Assembly (NCBI RefSeq): GCF_013371465.1
Contig: NZ_JABWDU010000008.1
Coordinates: 222,109-286,108, forward strand
Length of the DNA stretch: 64,000 bases
DNA from: Ensifer oleiphilus
GTDB taxonomy: Bacteria; Pseudomonadota; Alphaproteobacteria; Rhizobiales; Rhizobiaceae
Reading direction: 5' to 3'
Under the pieces are notes generated by a model. The model saw only the letters and a list, made by a program, of their open reading frames with translations, made no database searches and was not told where the DNA came from. Made by a program: the position numbers and the translations under genes. Positions 36,260-44,865 of this stretch are shown here, in pieces; position 1 is the stretch's first letter; each line of letters opens with the position of its first letter.

Positions 36260-36517
36260 ATGCCCCGCTACATGTACCATATCCATGCGGCCGGCGTGAC
36301 GAGCCGCGATCAGGCCGGCAAACAGCATCCCAATGACGGCCGTGCAGTCGCTTACGGACAGCTCATCGCCGACGAGCTCGCCGAGGAATACGAATATCGT
36401 GGCGCGATCGTTGACGTCCTGGCGCCAAGCGGACGCCTGATCGCGCGTCTGGTTTCAAGCCGGGCTCTCCCGCCGTGGCTGCAATCCACGCCACCAGCGC
36501 AACGCGCGCTTCACTGA
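36260..36517 (+). CDS. DUF6894-family small protein
   Basis: An 85-residue protein beginning MPRYMYHIHAAG and containing a conserved acidic 'GRAVAYGQLIADELAEEY' helix, the style of the small DUF6894 proteins common in Rhizobiales. Function is unknown. ATG 36260 has AAAGGAG 9 nt upstream. It stands alone, separated from the sRNA by about 360 bp of sequence in which I see no other gene. Confidence 0.7.
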   Translation: MPRYMYHIHAAGVTSRDQAGKQHPNDGRAVAYGQLIADELAEEYEYRGAIVDVLAPSGRLIARLVSSRALPPWLQSTPPAQRALH

Positions 36518-36673
36518 TGCTCACGGATTAGAGAAAGCGAAGGCCGCGGCCATCGCCTCTGCGACAACAGTACCGGCGGACGGGCAGCATGCCGAACCAC
36601 GTTTGGCCCCGCCCGCCGGGATCTTCCACAAGAGCCGGGAGCGCACGCGTTCCATCCTAGCCACACGACCGAG

Positions 36674-37135
36674 CTATCTCCGCCTTGAGCGTGACGCAAG
36701 GACGTTCCGGATCGAAAAGCTGGAATGGATCCGCAGGACGCCGGGGAGCTTTGCAAGGATCTCCTTGTGGATGCGCTCGAAGTCGCCGGCATTTTCGACC
36801 TCCACCCGCAACAGATAATCGGAACCGCCGGTCATCAGGTAGCATTCCTGGATTTCCGGATGCTTTCTCACCGCCGCCTCGAAGCGATTGAGGTGCTCCT
36901 CCGTCTGGCGTTCCAGCGTGATGTTGATGATCACTGCTATGGCATTGTCGCCATCGACGTTTCCCACCAGCGCGGTGTATCCTCGGATCACGCCGCCCTG
37001 CTCCAGCAGATTGATGCGCCTCAGGCACGCCGATGGCGACAGCCCCACTTCTGCCGCGAGCTTGGTGTTGCTCATGCGCGCATCAAGGCGCAGCAGGCGA
37101 ATGATGTTGCGATCGATCGCATCAAGACCAGACAT
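36674..37135 (-). CDS. Lrp/AsnC-family transcriptional regulator
   Basis: A 153-residue regulator. The N-terminal winged helix-turn-helix reads 'LDAIDRNIIRLLRLDARMSNTKLAAEVGLSPSACLRRINLLEQGGVI', followed by the RAM effector domain (VIINITLERQ, 'VRKHPEIQECYLMTGGSDYLLRV'). It is divergent from dadA with a 211-bp shared control region, the arrangement expected for a specific Lrp-type activator of D-amino acid catabolism. ATG 37135 begins the standard domain; an open extension to 37195 is not needed. Confidence 0.92.
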   Translation of the reverse strand: MSGLDAIDRNIIRLLRLDARMSNTKLAAEVGLSPSACLRRINLLEQGGVIRGYTALVGNVDGDNAIAVIINITLERQTEEHLNRFEAAVRKHPEIQECYLMTGGSDYLLRVEVENAGDFERIHKEILAKLPGVLRIHSSFSIRNVLASRSRRR

Positions 37136-37346
37136 GCAGATTCTTTCGTTTTTCCGCCGATCATTCCTAAAATCAGCGAATGCTCGAATTTTCAAGCGCT
37201 ACTTCGCATGATCGTGCTCAATTATTTCACTATGCTCTGAGGCAACTTCTGCCGGAGTTGGGGGACTTGGAGGTGGGCTGGCAAAAGCAAGCACCTCGTG
37301 GGGACCTCAGCCTGTTGGACGATCGATCTGTTATCCTGAGGATGCG

Positions 37347-38600
37347 ATGAAGATTACCATATTGGGCGCCGGCGTGATCGGTGTGACCTCTGCATACTAT
37401 CTCGCCAAGGCCGGCCACGAAGTGACCGTCCTCGATCGCCAACCGGGCCCGGCGCTGGAAACGAGCTTTGCCAATGCCGGCGAAATCTCACCCGGCTACG
37501 CCTCTCCCTGGGCAGCGCCCGGTATCCCGCAAAAGGCACTCAAGTGGCTGTTCATGAAGCACGCGCCCTTGATCATCCGCCCGATGGTGGACGCCGCCAC
37601 CTGGCGCTGGATGACCGCAATGCTGCGCAATTGCACCTCGACCCGCTACGCCATCAACAAGGGCCGGATGGTCCGCCTGGCCGAATACAGCCGCGATTGC
37701 CTGATCGCGCTGCGTGAGGAAACCGGCATCGCCTATGATCACCGGACGCAAGGCACGCTGCAACTTTTCCGCACCGCCAAACAGCTTGATGGCATCGGCA
37801 AGGATATCGAAGTACTGAAGGCCGATGGCGTGCCGTTCGAAGTGCTGGACCCGGCCGGCTGCGTGGCCGCGGAACCCGGCCTGCAGCCGGTTCGCGACAA
37901 GATCGTCGGCGGCCTTCGGCTGCCGAATGACGAAACCGGCGACTGCTTCAAGTTCACCAACGAATTGCAGAAGCGCGCCGAGGCTATCGGCGTCCGGTTC
38001 CGGTTCGGCGTCGACATCCGCCGGCTTCGGCAGGACGGCAACCGCATCGTCGCCGTCGAAACGGCGGAGGGCGAAATCCGCTCCGACATCTTCGTCGCCG
38101 CACTCGGCAGCTACACACCGGCGCTCCTGATGCCGCTTGGCCTGCGCCTGCCCGTCTATCCCGTGAAGGGCTACTCCATCACCGTGCCGATCGTCGACGA
38201 GACGCGCGCGCCGGTATCGACGATCATGGACGAGACCTACAAGATCGCCATCACGCGGCTCGGCGATCGCATTCGTGTCGGCGGCATGGCGGAGATCGCC
38301 GGTTTCAGCAACGACCTTCCCCAGACGCGTCGAGCGACGCTCGAGCATTCTGTCGAAGACCTGTTCGGCGGCGCGGGCGACCAGAGACAAGCAACCTTCT
38401 GGTCCGGGCTGCGGCCAATGACGCCGGATGGAACGCCTGTCATTGGTGCAACGCACTTTACCAACCTGTTCCTCAACTCCGGTCACGGCACGCTTGGCTG
38501 GACCATGGCCTGCGGCTCAGGCCGCGTCTTGAGCGATCTCATCAGTGGCGCCAAACCCGAGATCGAAACCGCAGACCTGGCAATCAGTCGATATCACTGA
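37347..38600 (+). CDS. dadA: D-amino acid dehydrogenase, small subunit type
   Basis: A 417-residue FAD enzyme that oxidatively deaminates D-amino acids, typically D-alanine, at the inner membrane. The FAD motif '[27 protein letters not shown]' starts at residue 4. '[27 protein letters not shown]' and the C-terminal '[14 protein letters not shown]...[21 protein letters not shown]' are hallmark DadA blocks. GAGG precedes ATG 37347. It is divergent from an Lrp-family regulator. No alanine racemase (dadX) follows. Confidence 0.93.
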   Translation: MKITILGAGVIGVTSAYYLAKAGHEVTVLDRQPGPALETSFANAGEISPGYASPWAAPGIPQKALKWLFMKHAPLIIRPMVDAATWRWMTAMLRNCTSTRYAINKGRMVRLAEYSRDCLIALREETGIAYDHRTQGTLQLFRTAKQLDGIGKDIEVLKADGVPFEVLDPAGCVAAEPGLQPVRDKIVGGLRLPNDETGDCFKFTNELQKRAEAIGVRFRFGVDIRRLRQDGNRIVAVETAEGEIRSDIFVAALGSYTPALLMPLGLRLPVYPVKGYSITVPIVDETRAPVSTIMDETYKIAITRLGDRIRVGGMAEIAGFSNDLPQTRRATLEHSVEDLFGGAGDQRQATFWSGLRPMTPDGTPVIGATHFTNLFLNSGHGTLGWTMACGSGRVLSDLISGAKPEIETADLAISRYH

Positions 38601-38719
38601 CGGAGCATGCAACGGGCCGGCACCGAGCGGCAATGGGCGCGCGACTTCCTCCCGCTGGTTCGCGTGGGGTCACGGATGTGGCGAAAACGTTGGGAACGCT
38701 GCGCTACGCGAGTTAAACA

Positions 38720-38744
38720 GTGACGGGGCCGCCGGCTCCGTCAC
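38720..38744 (+). terminator. Hairpin downstream of dadA
   Basis: GTGACGG (38720-38726) pairs with CCGTCAC (38738-38744), with extra GCC/GGC pairs inside, then CCGTTT. It lies 120 bp after dadA. The T run is short, so it is a weak terminator candidate. The rest of 38601-38916 shows no gene. Confidence 0.45.
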
Positions 38745-38916
38745 CCGTTTGCGGTCGCCGTGGCAGGTCAGTCCATTTTCTTTCGCCAGCGCCGAAAGCA
38801 CTCGCACTCTCCTGCGCGACGTATGAACGAAGAGCAGTCGGCAAAGCACCCGACCGAGTACGGAGCCGGCTCAACACTGGACAAATCCGGCCGTCATCGC
38901 CTGTGCCCGTTCAGCC

Positions 38917-39126
38917 TCAATGGGATCTTGCCCTTTTGAGCTCGGTTTGCTTTCGTCCGTCATCAAGGTTCAAGCTCAGCTGTATTCCACGGCTCAATTT
39001 CGGCAAGGGTGCACTCATGTCGATACGGCCAAAAATCTGCTTGCGGCGCTCGCTGTCGCGCTCTCGCTTCAGGCGGGAGTCGGCGACGGCCGCCAGTGCG
39101 CGATTGATGATTTCAGTGCGGGTCAT
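38917..39126 (-). CDS. 69-residue protein of unknown function behind a possible SOS box
   Basis: A small basic protein starting MTRTEIINRALAAVADSRL, then 'RERDSERRKQIFGRID'. GGAG lies 7 nt before ATG 39126, and a TTGACA-like -35 box and a GTTC-N7-GTTC site are upstream, which together make a real gene plausible. I recognise no domain; the amphipathic basic helices could bind nucleic acid, but that is only a guess. The C-terminal half may be frameshifted, since it is less gene-like. Confidence 0.45.
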   Translation of the reverse strand: MTRTEIINRALAAVADSRLKRERDSERRKQIFGRIDMSAPLPKLSRGIQLSLNLDDGRKQTELKRARSH

Positions 39127-39143
39127 CGTTCATCTCCACATCT

Positions 39144-39158
39144 GTTCTCTTTTTGTTC
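39144..39158. promoter_or_regulatory. Candidate alphaproteobacterial SOS (LexA) box
   Basis: GTTC-TCTTTTT-GTTC matches the GTTC-N7-GTTC direct repeat bound by LexA in Alphaproteobacteria. It sits 18 bp before the start codon at 39126, between a TTGACA-like -35 element (39173-39178, minus strand) and the gene. A match of this strength can occur by chance once or twice in a window this long, so position is the main support. Confidence 0.4.
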
Positions 39159-39264
39159 TATTTTTAGAGAAATGTCAAGTGAACGCCTCGCCGACGAGCC
39201 GGTGTTGCCGCCTCCCATGCCATCATGGACGGCGAGGCATCACACTTCTCCGCGACAAATGCCG

Positions 39265-39684
39265 CTAGAACGTGATCTTCACCGAACTGGTGCTGCGGCT
39301 GGCGGCGCCGTGGTACACGGCTTCGATGTTGTTGCCATCGGGATCGAGCAGGAACGCGGCGTAGTAGCCTGGATGATAGGGACGTTCGCCGGGTCGCCCG
39401 TTGTCCTTGCCGCCATTTTCCAAGCCGACTTTGTAAAAGGCGTCGACCATGGCGCGGTCCCTCGCCTGGAACGCCAGATGGTGGCGGCCGGTGAGTTTAC
39501 CCTGGGCCGCTTCGCTGTCGGCCGTAGAGACGAACAGTTCGTCGGCCCAAAAATAGTCTTCGCCCTCGCCTCCCAACGGCACCTCCAGAGCACGGAGTAC
39601 CGCTTCGTAGAACCGCCGACTGGCGCCGAGATTCTTGGTCACCAGCTGGATATGGTCGATCAAGCGGCCACGATGCAGTTCCAT
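39265..39684 (-). CDS. VOC-family (glyoxalase/dioxygenase superfamily) protein
   Basis: A 139-residue vicinal-oxygen-chelate protein. It begins 'LIDHIQLVTKNLGASRRFYEAVLRAL' and ends with 'AAFLLDPDGNNIEAVYHG', the usual strand pair holding His and Glu metal ligands. H-H-L-A-F is the second His strand. Such proteins include glyoxalases, dioxygenases and fosfomycin-resistance-like enzymes; this single-module, short form is usually uncharacterised. ATG 39684 starts the domain; the frame extends to 39741. Confidence 0.82.
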   Translation of the reverse strand: MELHRGRLIDHIQLVTKNLGASRRFYEAVLRALEVPLGGEGEDYFWADELFVSTADSEAAQGKLTGRHHLAFQARDRAMVDAFYKVGLENGGKDNGRPGERPYHPGYYAAFLLDPDGNNIEAVYHGAASRSTSSVKITF

Positions 39685-39737
39685 CGTCGAATCCTCCGTT
39701 CGCAATCGACAGGGATTTAGGTCCGGCCCAAGGCCCG

Positions 39738-39875
39738 TCAATGGCCGTAAGGCGCGGACTTGGTCGCCGTCTCGCGCTCATGACCTGATGCAGCAATATA
39801 GACGATGTTGTTCCAGGGCTTGAAATAGCCGCAATCGCTCGCCATATGGGGCATAATGAATTGATCGTTGAGCAT
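39738..39875 (-). CDS. Possible 45-residue protein
   Basis: A short frame (MLNDQFIMPHMASDC... ending KSAPYGH) upstream of the VOC gene. It has a non-random look, with Trp, Tyr and Asn residues, but only a weak GAGA ribosome-binding site and no recognised family. It may be a real small protein or the leftover end of a larger one. The region 39876-40339 shows no other gene apart from a terminator. Confidence 0.25.
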   Translation of the reverse strand: MLNDQFIMPHMASDCGYFKPWNNIVYIAASGHERETATKSAPYGH

Positions 39876-39966
39876 AGACAGTCTCGGTGAGACGGATGTG
39901 TTCCGGTCAGAGTTCGCGCTAAACCGCTGACCACGGATGTACTGGCAGGGCAAGGCAGCGAACGGG

Positions 39967-39993
39967 AAAAGGTCGGCATTGCCGGCCTTTTTT
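39967..39993 (+). terminator. Rho-independent terminator without an obvious gene
   Basis: AAAAGGTCGGCA (39967-39978) pairs with TGCCGGCCTTTT (39980-39991) with one wobble, followed by a TTTTTT run. It is clearly terminator-like on the plus strand, but I see no plus-strand gene ending before it, so a small RNA in 39700-39966 is possible. Confidence 0.6.
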
Positions 39994-40339
39994 GTTTTCG
40001 AGCGTTCCCGCTGTCCCATCAAAATCCGAACAGATCTGTTGCGCTCGACTGCCATTGTCTGGCAGAAGACCCGAGAACGCGATCGCCATCAGTTTTAGGA
40101 TGGGGTCGGGCGGGCGATTGACGTCTACCTCGCTGCCACGAGACCACGTGGCCGTTCACTCCAGCGCCGCGCGTCTTATCAAACGGGCAAAGGTCGCTGC
40201 AGCACTTAGAATTGCCGCACGGTCTTATCCTAAACCGGCTACGATCTAAGGAAACATCCAGTAGGCCGTCCGCGGCACGTGCCCCCGGATTGGCAGTAGT
40301 CGGACCGCTAATCGAACTCTTCAGATATGCGAAAGAACC

Positions 40340-40804
40340 ATGATCTCATTCAGGCCGATGCTTGAGAGCGAGTATGCTGGATATCTCGCCTATTTCATTC
40401 CCGACTATGCTGCGGAGATCGCCACCAATTACAGGCTCCCGCATGCAGTCGCCCTGGCGCAGGCCAGGAGTGAAATCGCCGAGGACCTGCCGCAGGGCGT
40501 CGATACGCCAGGCAACGTCCTGCTGTGCCTGATCGAAAGCGCAAGTGACGCGCATGTCGGCTATCTCTGGTATCGACCGGACGCAAAAGGCCGCTCCGCG
40601 TTCATCAGCGACTTCCACATTCTGCCCGACCATCAGGGGAAAGGCCTTGGAAAGCTCGCCATGGCGGCGCTTGAGATCGAACTCTCTGCAAAAGGGTTCG
40701 AGCAGATCAAGTTGCGTGTCGCCGAGAATAACCCGCGTGCCCGGCATGTCTATGAGGCAACGGGATTTCGCGTGACCGGCACCAATATGAGCAAGACACT
40801 CTAG
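40340..40804 (+). CDS. GNAT-family N-acetyltransferase
   Basis: A 154-residue acetyltransferase. The acetyl-CoA loop is 'DHQGKGLGKLAMAALE' near residue 95, preceded by the 'ISDFHILP' strand and followed by 'LRVAENNPRARHVYEATGFRVTG', the classic motif A and B layout. The target amine is unknown; small solitary GNATs acetylate metabolites, ribosomal proteins or antibiotics. It is not in an operon. Confidence 0.9.
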   Translation: MISFRPMLESEYAGYLAYFIPDYAAEIATNYRLPHAVALAQARSEIAEDLPQGVDTPGNVLLCLIESASDAHVGYLWYRPDAKGRSAFISDFHILPDHQGKGLGKLAMAALEIELSAKGFEQIKLRVAENNPRARHVYEATGFRVTGTNMSKTL

Positions 40805-40924
40805 CCATACGAAGCGCAGCACCTGCCTGAACACTGCACCGTCGGCCGCCTCGTTTGTGATCCCGCGCGGAACTTAAGCCGCCTGTCTTCGTTGCTACAT
40901 TGCTAGAACAAACGAGGTGCAAAA

Positions 40925-41236
40925 ATGGCCAATGACATTCAGCGATCCGTCGAAGACCAGATCTCCGAACTGCGGGCACAGGTTGCCGATCTGACACGCT
41001 CGATTACCGCACGTGCTGGCGAGGCTGCCGGGAGCGCCGCCGATCTGGCGGAGGATGCGAGAGGGCGGGTTCGCTCCGCCGCGCGTGTCGTGCGCGCACA
41101 GGGACAGAGCGTCGTTGAAGCGGCAAAGGACAATCCGGGCACGGCAACGACGGTTGTTAGCACCGCCGGACTGATCGGCTTTGCCATCGGCGTTCTCGTC
41201 GGTGTGTCCTGCCAAAGCAGCGCGCGTTGGAGATAG
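40925..41236 (+). CDS. DUF883/ElaB-YqjD-like tail-anchored protein
   Basis: A 103-residue protein. Residues 1-70 are a charged, Ala-rich amphipathic helix region (QISELRAQVADLTRSIT, 'ARGRVRSAARVVRAQGQ'). It ends with one hydrophobic segment (TAGLIGFAIGVLVGVS). This is the layout of YqjD/ElaB proteins, membrane-anchored and reported to bind ribosomes in stationary phase in E. coli. AACGAGGTG precedes ATG 40925. Confidence 0.78.
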   Translation: MANDIQRSVEDQISELRAQVADLTRSITARAGEAAGSAADLAEDARGRVRSAARVVRAQGQSVVEAAKDNPGTATTVVSTAGLIGFAIGVLVGVSCQSSARWR

Positions 41237-41306
41237 CTGCAAAAGCCAACGCCGTTGACCGGGAGGGGCAAGCCAGTCCCCGGGGACCACCTCAATTGAT
41301 GCTTTT

Positions 41307-41804
41307 CTATTGAGCTGGCATGTTCACCAGCAACGTGCCGGCGAGCCCAAGCCCGACTAGGATGAAGTGCGTGATCTGCATGGTCTCCTGACGGATATAA
41401 TAGGCAAACCAGGCACCACCGAGCAGCATGACAAGGCTGAGGGCTATGAAGGCTGCGAAAGCGAGATTTGCCCAGATGGCAGCGGCGGCACCGTCCGAGA
41501 CACCGAGGAGCGTGCCGAAAAATAGAAACGCTGCCCCGGCCAGAAGCAGCATGCTCGCCACCTCCAGGATCAGAACGAAGCTGAAGACCACGCGATGCCA
41601 CAAGGCATTCTTGACGCATCGCGACAACAGCGGCGTGCGGATAACTGGCTCCTGATCGAAGAGCTGCATGCCCATCAACAGACCAATCGAAAAGACACCG
41701 TTGCGAAACGCGACGACGTTGTTGAGGACGATAATGGCAAGCCAGGCCGCGAGCCCGGAAAGCAGGATGGCTTTGATCAGAAAGAGCGAAGTCAGCTGGG
41801 TCAT
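41307..41804 (-). CDS. DUF2165-like small integral membrane protein
   Basis: A 165-residue protein with four hydrophobic segments spread over its whole length. 'IVLNNVVAFRNGVFSIGLLMGMQLF' in the first third and the 'RQETMQITHFILV' ending fit predicted small integral membrane proteins of the DUF2165 group. It has no known function. The ATG is at 41804 with GATAACGA upstream, a weak site. Confidence 0.65.
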   Translation of the reverse strand: MTQLTSLFLIKAILLSGLAAWLAIIVLNNVVAFRNGVFSIGLLMGMQLFDQEPVIRTPLLSRCVKNALWHRVVFSFVLILEVASMLLLAGAAFLFFGTLLGVSDGAAAAIWANLAFAAFIALSLVMLLGGAWFAYYIRQETMQITHFILVGLGLAGTLLVNMPAQ

Positions 41805-42065
41805 TTTTCGTTATCACCATGGGTTGAGAAGGACGCGTTTGACCGCGATACCCAGATGACGACCTGCAGCAGGCATATGTGACGCCGGCGTCGTTGTTTT
41901 TTCGACGTCGCATCTTTCCGTCGGAAAAATCACTCTCGACATTCTCGGGAATAAGTTGGGGATCAACTGGCCATTGGCTGCATCGCCGTACGCGACAGGG
42001 CTGTACGCCTTATTGAGGCCACGAAATCGGTGGCACCATCGGCTTCGGCGGACCTTGGGTCTATT

Positions 42066-42102
42066 GCCTTGCGCAGGGATCGAACGAGGGCCTGCGCAAG
42101 GC
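42066..42102. repeat. Perfect 12-bp inverted repeat, possible RNA hairpin
   Basis: GCCTTGCGCAGG (42066-42077) and CCTGCGCAAGGC (42091-42102) pair perfectly across a 13-nt loop. It lies in a 424-bp gap (41805-42228) where I see no gene. There is no T tract on either side. It may terminate or stabilise the YdcZ transcript coming from the right, or be an operator. Confidence 0.5.
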
Positions 42103-42228
42103 ATGGTCGGCAAAGCGGCTGTCGCCCGTGCCCATCAGCAAACCGCACCCTTTAGCAACAATGACGACGGAGGCGGCGGTGGTTATCCATTGACGCGGCG
42201 ATAGCGTTTGCCTGCGCCCGTCGCCTGT

Positions 42229-42651
42229 TCAACGGCGTCGCTGGGTCAGCGCCATACCAGCAAGGATCAGGGCGACGCCGAGCACGCTGGCAAGAAGCCC
42301 TGCAGAAACACCCTGCAACAAATCAAGCGCCACGCCCGAGACCATCTGCCCTCCGATCACCAGCAGCGCGGTATTGACGGCACCGATGCGCGCGATGAGC
42401 CAGCTGCCGGCAGCGACGAAGACCACACCGATCGAGCCGCCGAGATAGGCATGCCATGGGGCATCTGCGGCCCCCGTGGGAATGAGGCCGCCGATCGATA
42501 GGCCGAGAATGCTCAAGGCGCCGAAGCCGACGAGATGGTTCCAGAAAGACGCGATCAGCGGCGAAGTCGAGAGGCTGAGCCGGCCATTGACCTGTCGGCT
42601 GACACCGACCAGAACGCCGGCGAGGCAGGCAAAAAGGATCGGAAGGGTCAT
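42229..42651 (-). CDS. YdcZ/DUF606-family small membrane transporter, second gene of a pair
   Basis: A 140-residue membrane protein with about five hydrophobic helices, beginning MTLPILFACLAGVLVGVSRQ and containing 'SPLIASFWNHLVGFGAL'. The family (drug/metabolite transporter superfamily) often occurs as two adjacent halves that likely form a heterodimer. ATG 42651 overlaps the preceding gene's stop by ATGA, so translation is coupled. Substrate unknown. Confidence 0.85.
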   Translation of the reverse strand: MTLPILFACLAGVLVGVSRQVNGRLSLSTSPLIASFWNHLVGFGALSILGLSIGGLIPTGAADAPWHAYLGGSIGVVFVAAGSWLIARIGAVNTALLVIGGQMVSGVALDLLQGVSAGLLASVLGVALILAGMALTQRRR

Positions 42652-43133
42652 CCGTTGCCCCTGCCGAAGAGGATGATGAGCGCGCTGCCGGCAAGGATCA
42701 GGACCATGGCCGCCAGATCGCGGCGATCCGGACGACGCATCGGCAGGCCGAAGAGTCCCCAGCGATCCGCCACGATACTGAAGATCACCTGGCCTGCCAG
42801 CCCCAGGGCAAGCGTGCCGGACAATGCAAGCGGCGAATTGACTGCAAACGACGTCAGCATGACGGTGATGGCGCCGGAAATCCCGCCAAGATAGGCCCAC
42901 AGCGGCGCATTCGGTTTCGCCCCCACCTTTCGCGCGCGCCAGGGATAGAGGACAGCGAGCAACAGAAGGGCCGCCACTGTCCCCGTGCCATGCGCCGCCC
43001 AGGACGAGAACAATGCGTTGCCGTAGCGCGCCAATTCACCGTTGAAATGAACCATCAGCGTCAGGAGCCCGCCCGTGCCGAAGGCGGCCAGCAGGTGCAA
43101 CGGATTCAGCCGAGGTGCGGAGGGAGTGGTCAT
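42648..43133 (-). CDS. YdcZ/DUF606-family small membrane transporter, first gene of a pair
   Basis: A 161-residue membrane protein with about five helices: 'LLTLMVHFNGELARYGNALFSSWAAHGTGTV' near the start, 'PLWAYLGGISGAITVMLTSFAV' in the middle, and 'ALGLAGQVIFSIVADRWGLFG'. The GxN/G-spaced helices match the DUF606 group. It overlaps the downstream partner by 4 bp, so the two halves are made together. The substrate is unknown. Confidence 0.85.
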   Translation of the reverse strand: MTTPSAPRLNPLHLLAAFGTGGLLTLMVHFNGELARYGNALFSSWAAHGTGTVAALLLLAVLYPWRARKVGAKPNAPLWAYLGGISGAITVMLTSFAVNSPLALSGTLALGLAGQVIFSIVADRWGLFGLPMRRPDRRDLAAMVLILAGSALIILFGRGNG

Positions 43134-43228
43134 GAATGGGTGCTCGCAACAGAATCGATCATTCGGCAGTCATCAATCGCCGTTCGCATTTCCTAGAGGT
43201 TCGGGAGCGCGATTGACAGCTTTCGATT

Positions 43229-43382
43229 GCTTTTGCCCGCCACTTTCGCCGGCGACAAGACCATCGACAGCGCAAGCTTCGACCTGTCGATCGACAACGT
43301 GACTGGCGTCAACGCGCTGACATTGGGCGTGATGCCGTCGCCGGGCGGAACCGTCCGGGCGACGGTGACGGCGAAATTCTAG
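43229..43382 (+). pseudogene. C-terminal remnant of an unidentified protein
   Basis: A plus-strand frame reads LLPATFAGDKTIDSASF, then LSIDNVTGVNALTLGVMPSP and ends RATVTAKF at the TAG 43380-43382. The sequence is strikingly protein-like (beta-rich, Thr/Val/Asn), but there is no start codon or ribosome-binding site in front, and it follows the start of the YdcZ gene at once. It is probably the tail of a deleted secreted or beta-sheet protein. I cannot name the family. Confidence 0.4.
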
Positions 43383-43440
43383 TGTGACAGTCGCTGCCAG
43401 GACTGATCGACAGAGGCACCCGGACCTGCCCCACGCAGCG

Positions 43441-44865
43441 TCACCGCCCGGGAATCCAGGTGATGAAGCGAACAAGCTTGTCCGTCAGCCCCTTGTAGGG
43501 TGGTGAGATCAGGTCACTCGGGGCGGGATCATATTTCCTCAGCACCGGCATCGACTTGGAGAATGTCAGGAACCCTTCCCGACCGTGATAATGGCCCATG
43601 CCGCTCGCGCCGACACCGCCGAACGGCATGTCGTTGCAGGCAAACTGGTAGAGCGTGTCGTTGATGCAGACGCCGCCCGCGACGATGCGGGCGAGGACCG
43701 CCTCGATCTCGGCCTCATCCGCGCTGAAGCAATAGAGCGCCAGCGGCCGGTCGCGGCCGAGCACAAAGCCGATCGCCTCGTCCCAGGTGCGATAGCTGAT
43801 CACCGGCAGGATCGGCCCGAAGATCTCCTCGCGCATGACCGCGCTGTCTTGAGGGGGATCTAGGACCACGGTCGGTTCCATCAGGCGAACGCGCGACGGC
43901 GAAGTCTGTTTCATTTCCAGAAGCGGAATGAGCGCGTGCCCGCGTGCCCGGGCATCGCTTACGAGGCCGGCGAGACGGTCGTGCTGGGCGTCGTTGATGA
44001 TCGAGGTATAATCCTGATAACCGTTGCCTGACCCGTAGCGCTCACCGAGCTGCTGCTTCAGCAGGCTGACAAACGCATCGCGCTTGCTTTCATGGATCAG
44101 GACATAGTCCGGCGCGATGCAGGTTTGGCCGGCGTTGAAGAACTTGCCTGTCGCGATGCGGTCCGCCGCCCGCTGCAATTCCGCGGTCTCGCCGACGATG
44201 GCGGGGGATTTCCCGCCAAGCTCCAGTGTGACCGGGGTCAGATTTTGCGCGGCAGCCGCCATCACCTTGCGACCAACGGCGGTCGAGCCGGTGAAGAACA
44301 GGTGGTCGAGCGGCAGGGCCGAAAACGCGGCGGAGAGGTCGGCATCGCCGAGCACCACCGTCGCGCGCGTATCGGGGAAAACATCGGCGATCAGCCTGCG
44401 CAAGAATTCCGACGTGCGCGGCGTATGTTCCGACGGCTTGAGCAACACATGGTTGCCGGCACCGATCGCCGCGACCAAGGGCGCCAGCGCCAGATTGACC
44501 GGATAGTTCCACGGCGAAATGATGCCGACGACACCGAGCGGTACGAACCGGATGTGCGCCTTTGCCGGCCAGAGCTTCCACCCAGCCGCCCGGCGCTCGG
44601 GCTTCATCCAGGCCTTGAGCCTTGCTAGCGTATGATCGATCTCCGAAAGCACGACGCTGCCCTCGCCAAGCAGCGTCTCATGGACGGAACGATGGCCGAA
44701 ATCGGCGCTGACCGCCTTCGACATCTCATCCAGGCGTTCGCGGAAGAGACGGCGCAGGCGCTTCAGATCGTCCCGGCGCTGCTCGTAAGGTGGGCGTTGA
44801 TCAAGCCAGGCAGCGCGCAGGCGCTCGAAGCTCTGCTTCAGCTGAGGCGGATGGCTATCGTGCAT
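43441..44865 (-). CDS. NAD(P)-dependent aldehyde dehydrogenase, coniferyl/fatty-aldehyde type
   Basis: A 474-residue ALDH. Visible blocks: 'GIISPWNYPVNLALAPLVAAIGAGN', 'FFTGSTAVGRKVM', 'LELGGKSPAIV' with the catalytic Glu, and the nucleophilic Cys in 'FFNAGQTCIAPDYV'. 'MPFGGVGASGMGHYHG' near the C-terminus and length match coniferyl aldehyde dehydrogenase CalB and related fatty-aldehyde enzymes, which have a C-terminal membrane anchor in some members. ATG 44865 overlaps the end of the lysoplasmalogenase gene by 11 bp, so the two are translationally linked. Confidence 0.9.
   Translation of the reverse strand: MHDSHPPQLKQSFERLRAAWLDQRPPYEQRRDDLKRLRRLFRERLDEMSKAVSADFGHRSVHETLLGEGSVVLSEIDHTLARLKAWMKPERRAAGWKLWPAKAHIRFVPLGVVGIISPWNYPVNLALAPLVAAIGAGNHVLLKPSEHTPRTSEFLRRLIADVFPDTRATVVLGDADLSAAFSALPLDHLFFTGSTAVGRKVMAAAAQNLTPVTLELGGKSPAIVGETAELQRAADRIATGKFFNAGQTCIAPDYVLIHESKRDAFVSLLKQQLGERYGSGNGYQDYTSIINDAQHDRLAGLVSDARARGHALIPLLEMKQTSPSRVRLMEPTVVLDPPQDSAVMREEIFGPILPVISYRTWDEAIGFVLGRDRPLALYCFSADEAEIEAVLARIVAGGVCINDTLYQFACNDMPFGGVGASGMGHYHGREGFLTFSKSMPVLRKYDPAPSDLISPPYKGLTDKLVRFITWIPGR

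Noticed and set aside
42229..43133. Split single transporter gene caused by a frameshift
   Set aside because: Both halves have their own start, similar length and an ATGA overlap; paired YdcZ genes are normal for the family.
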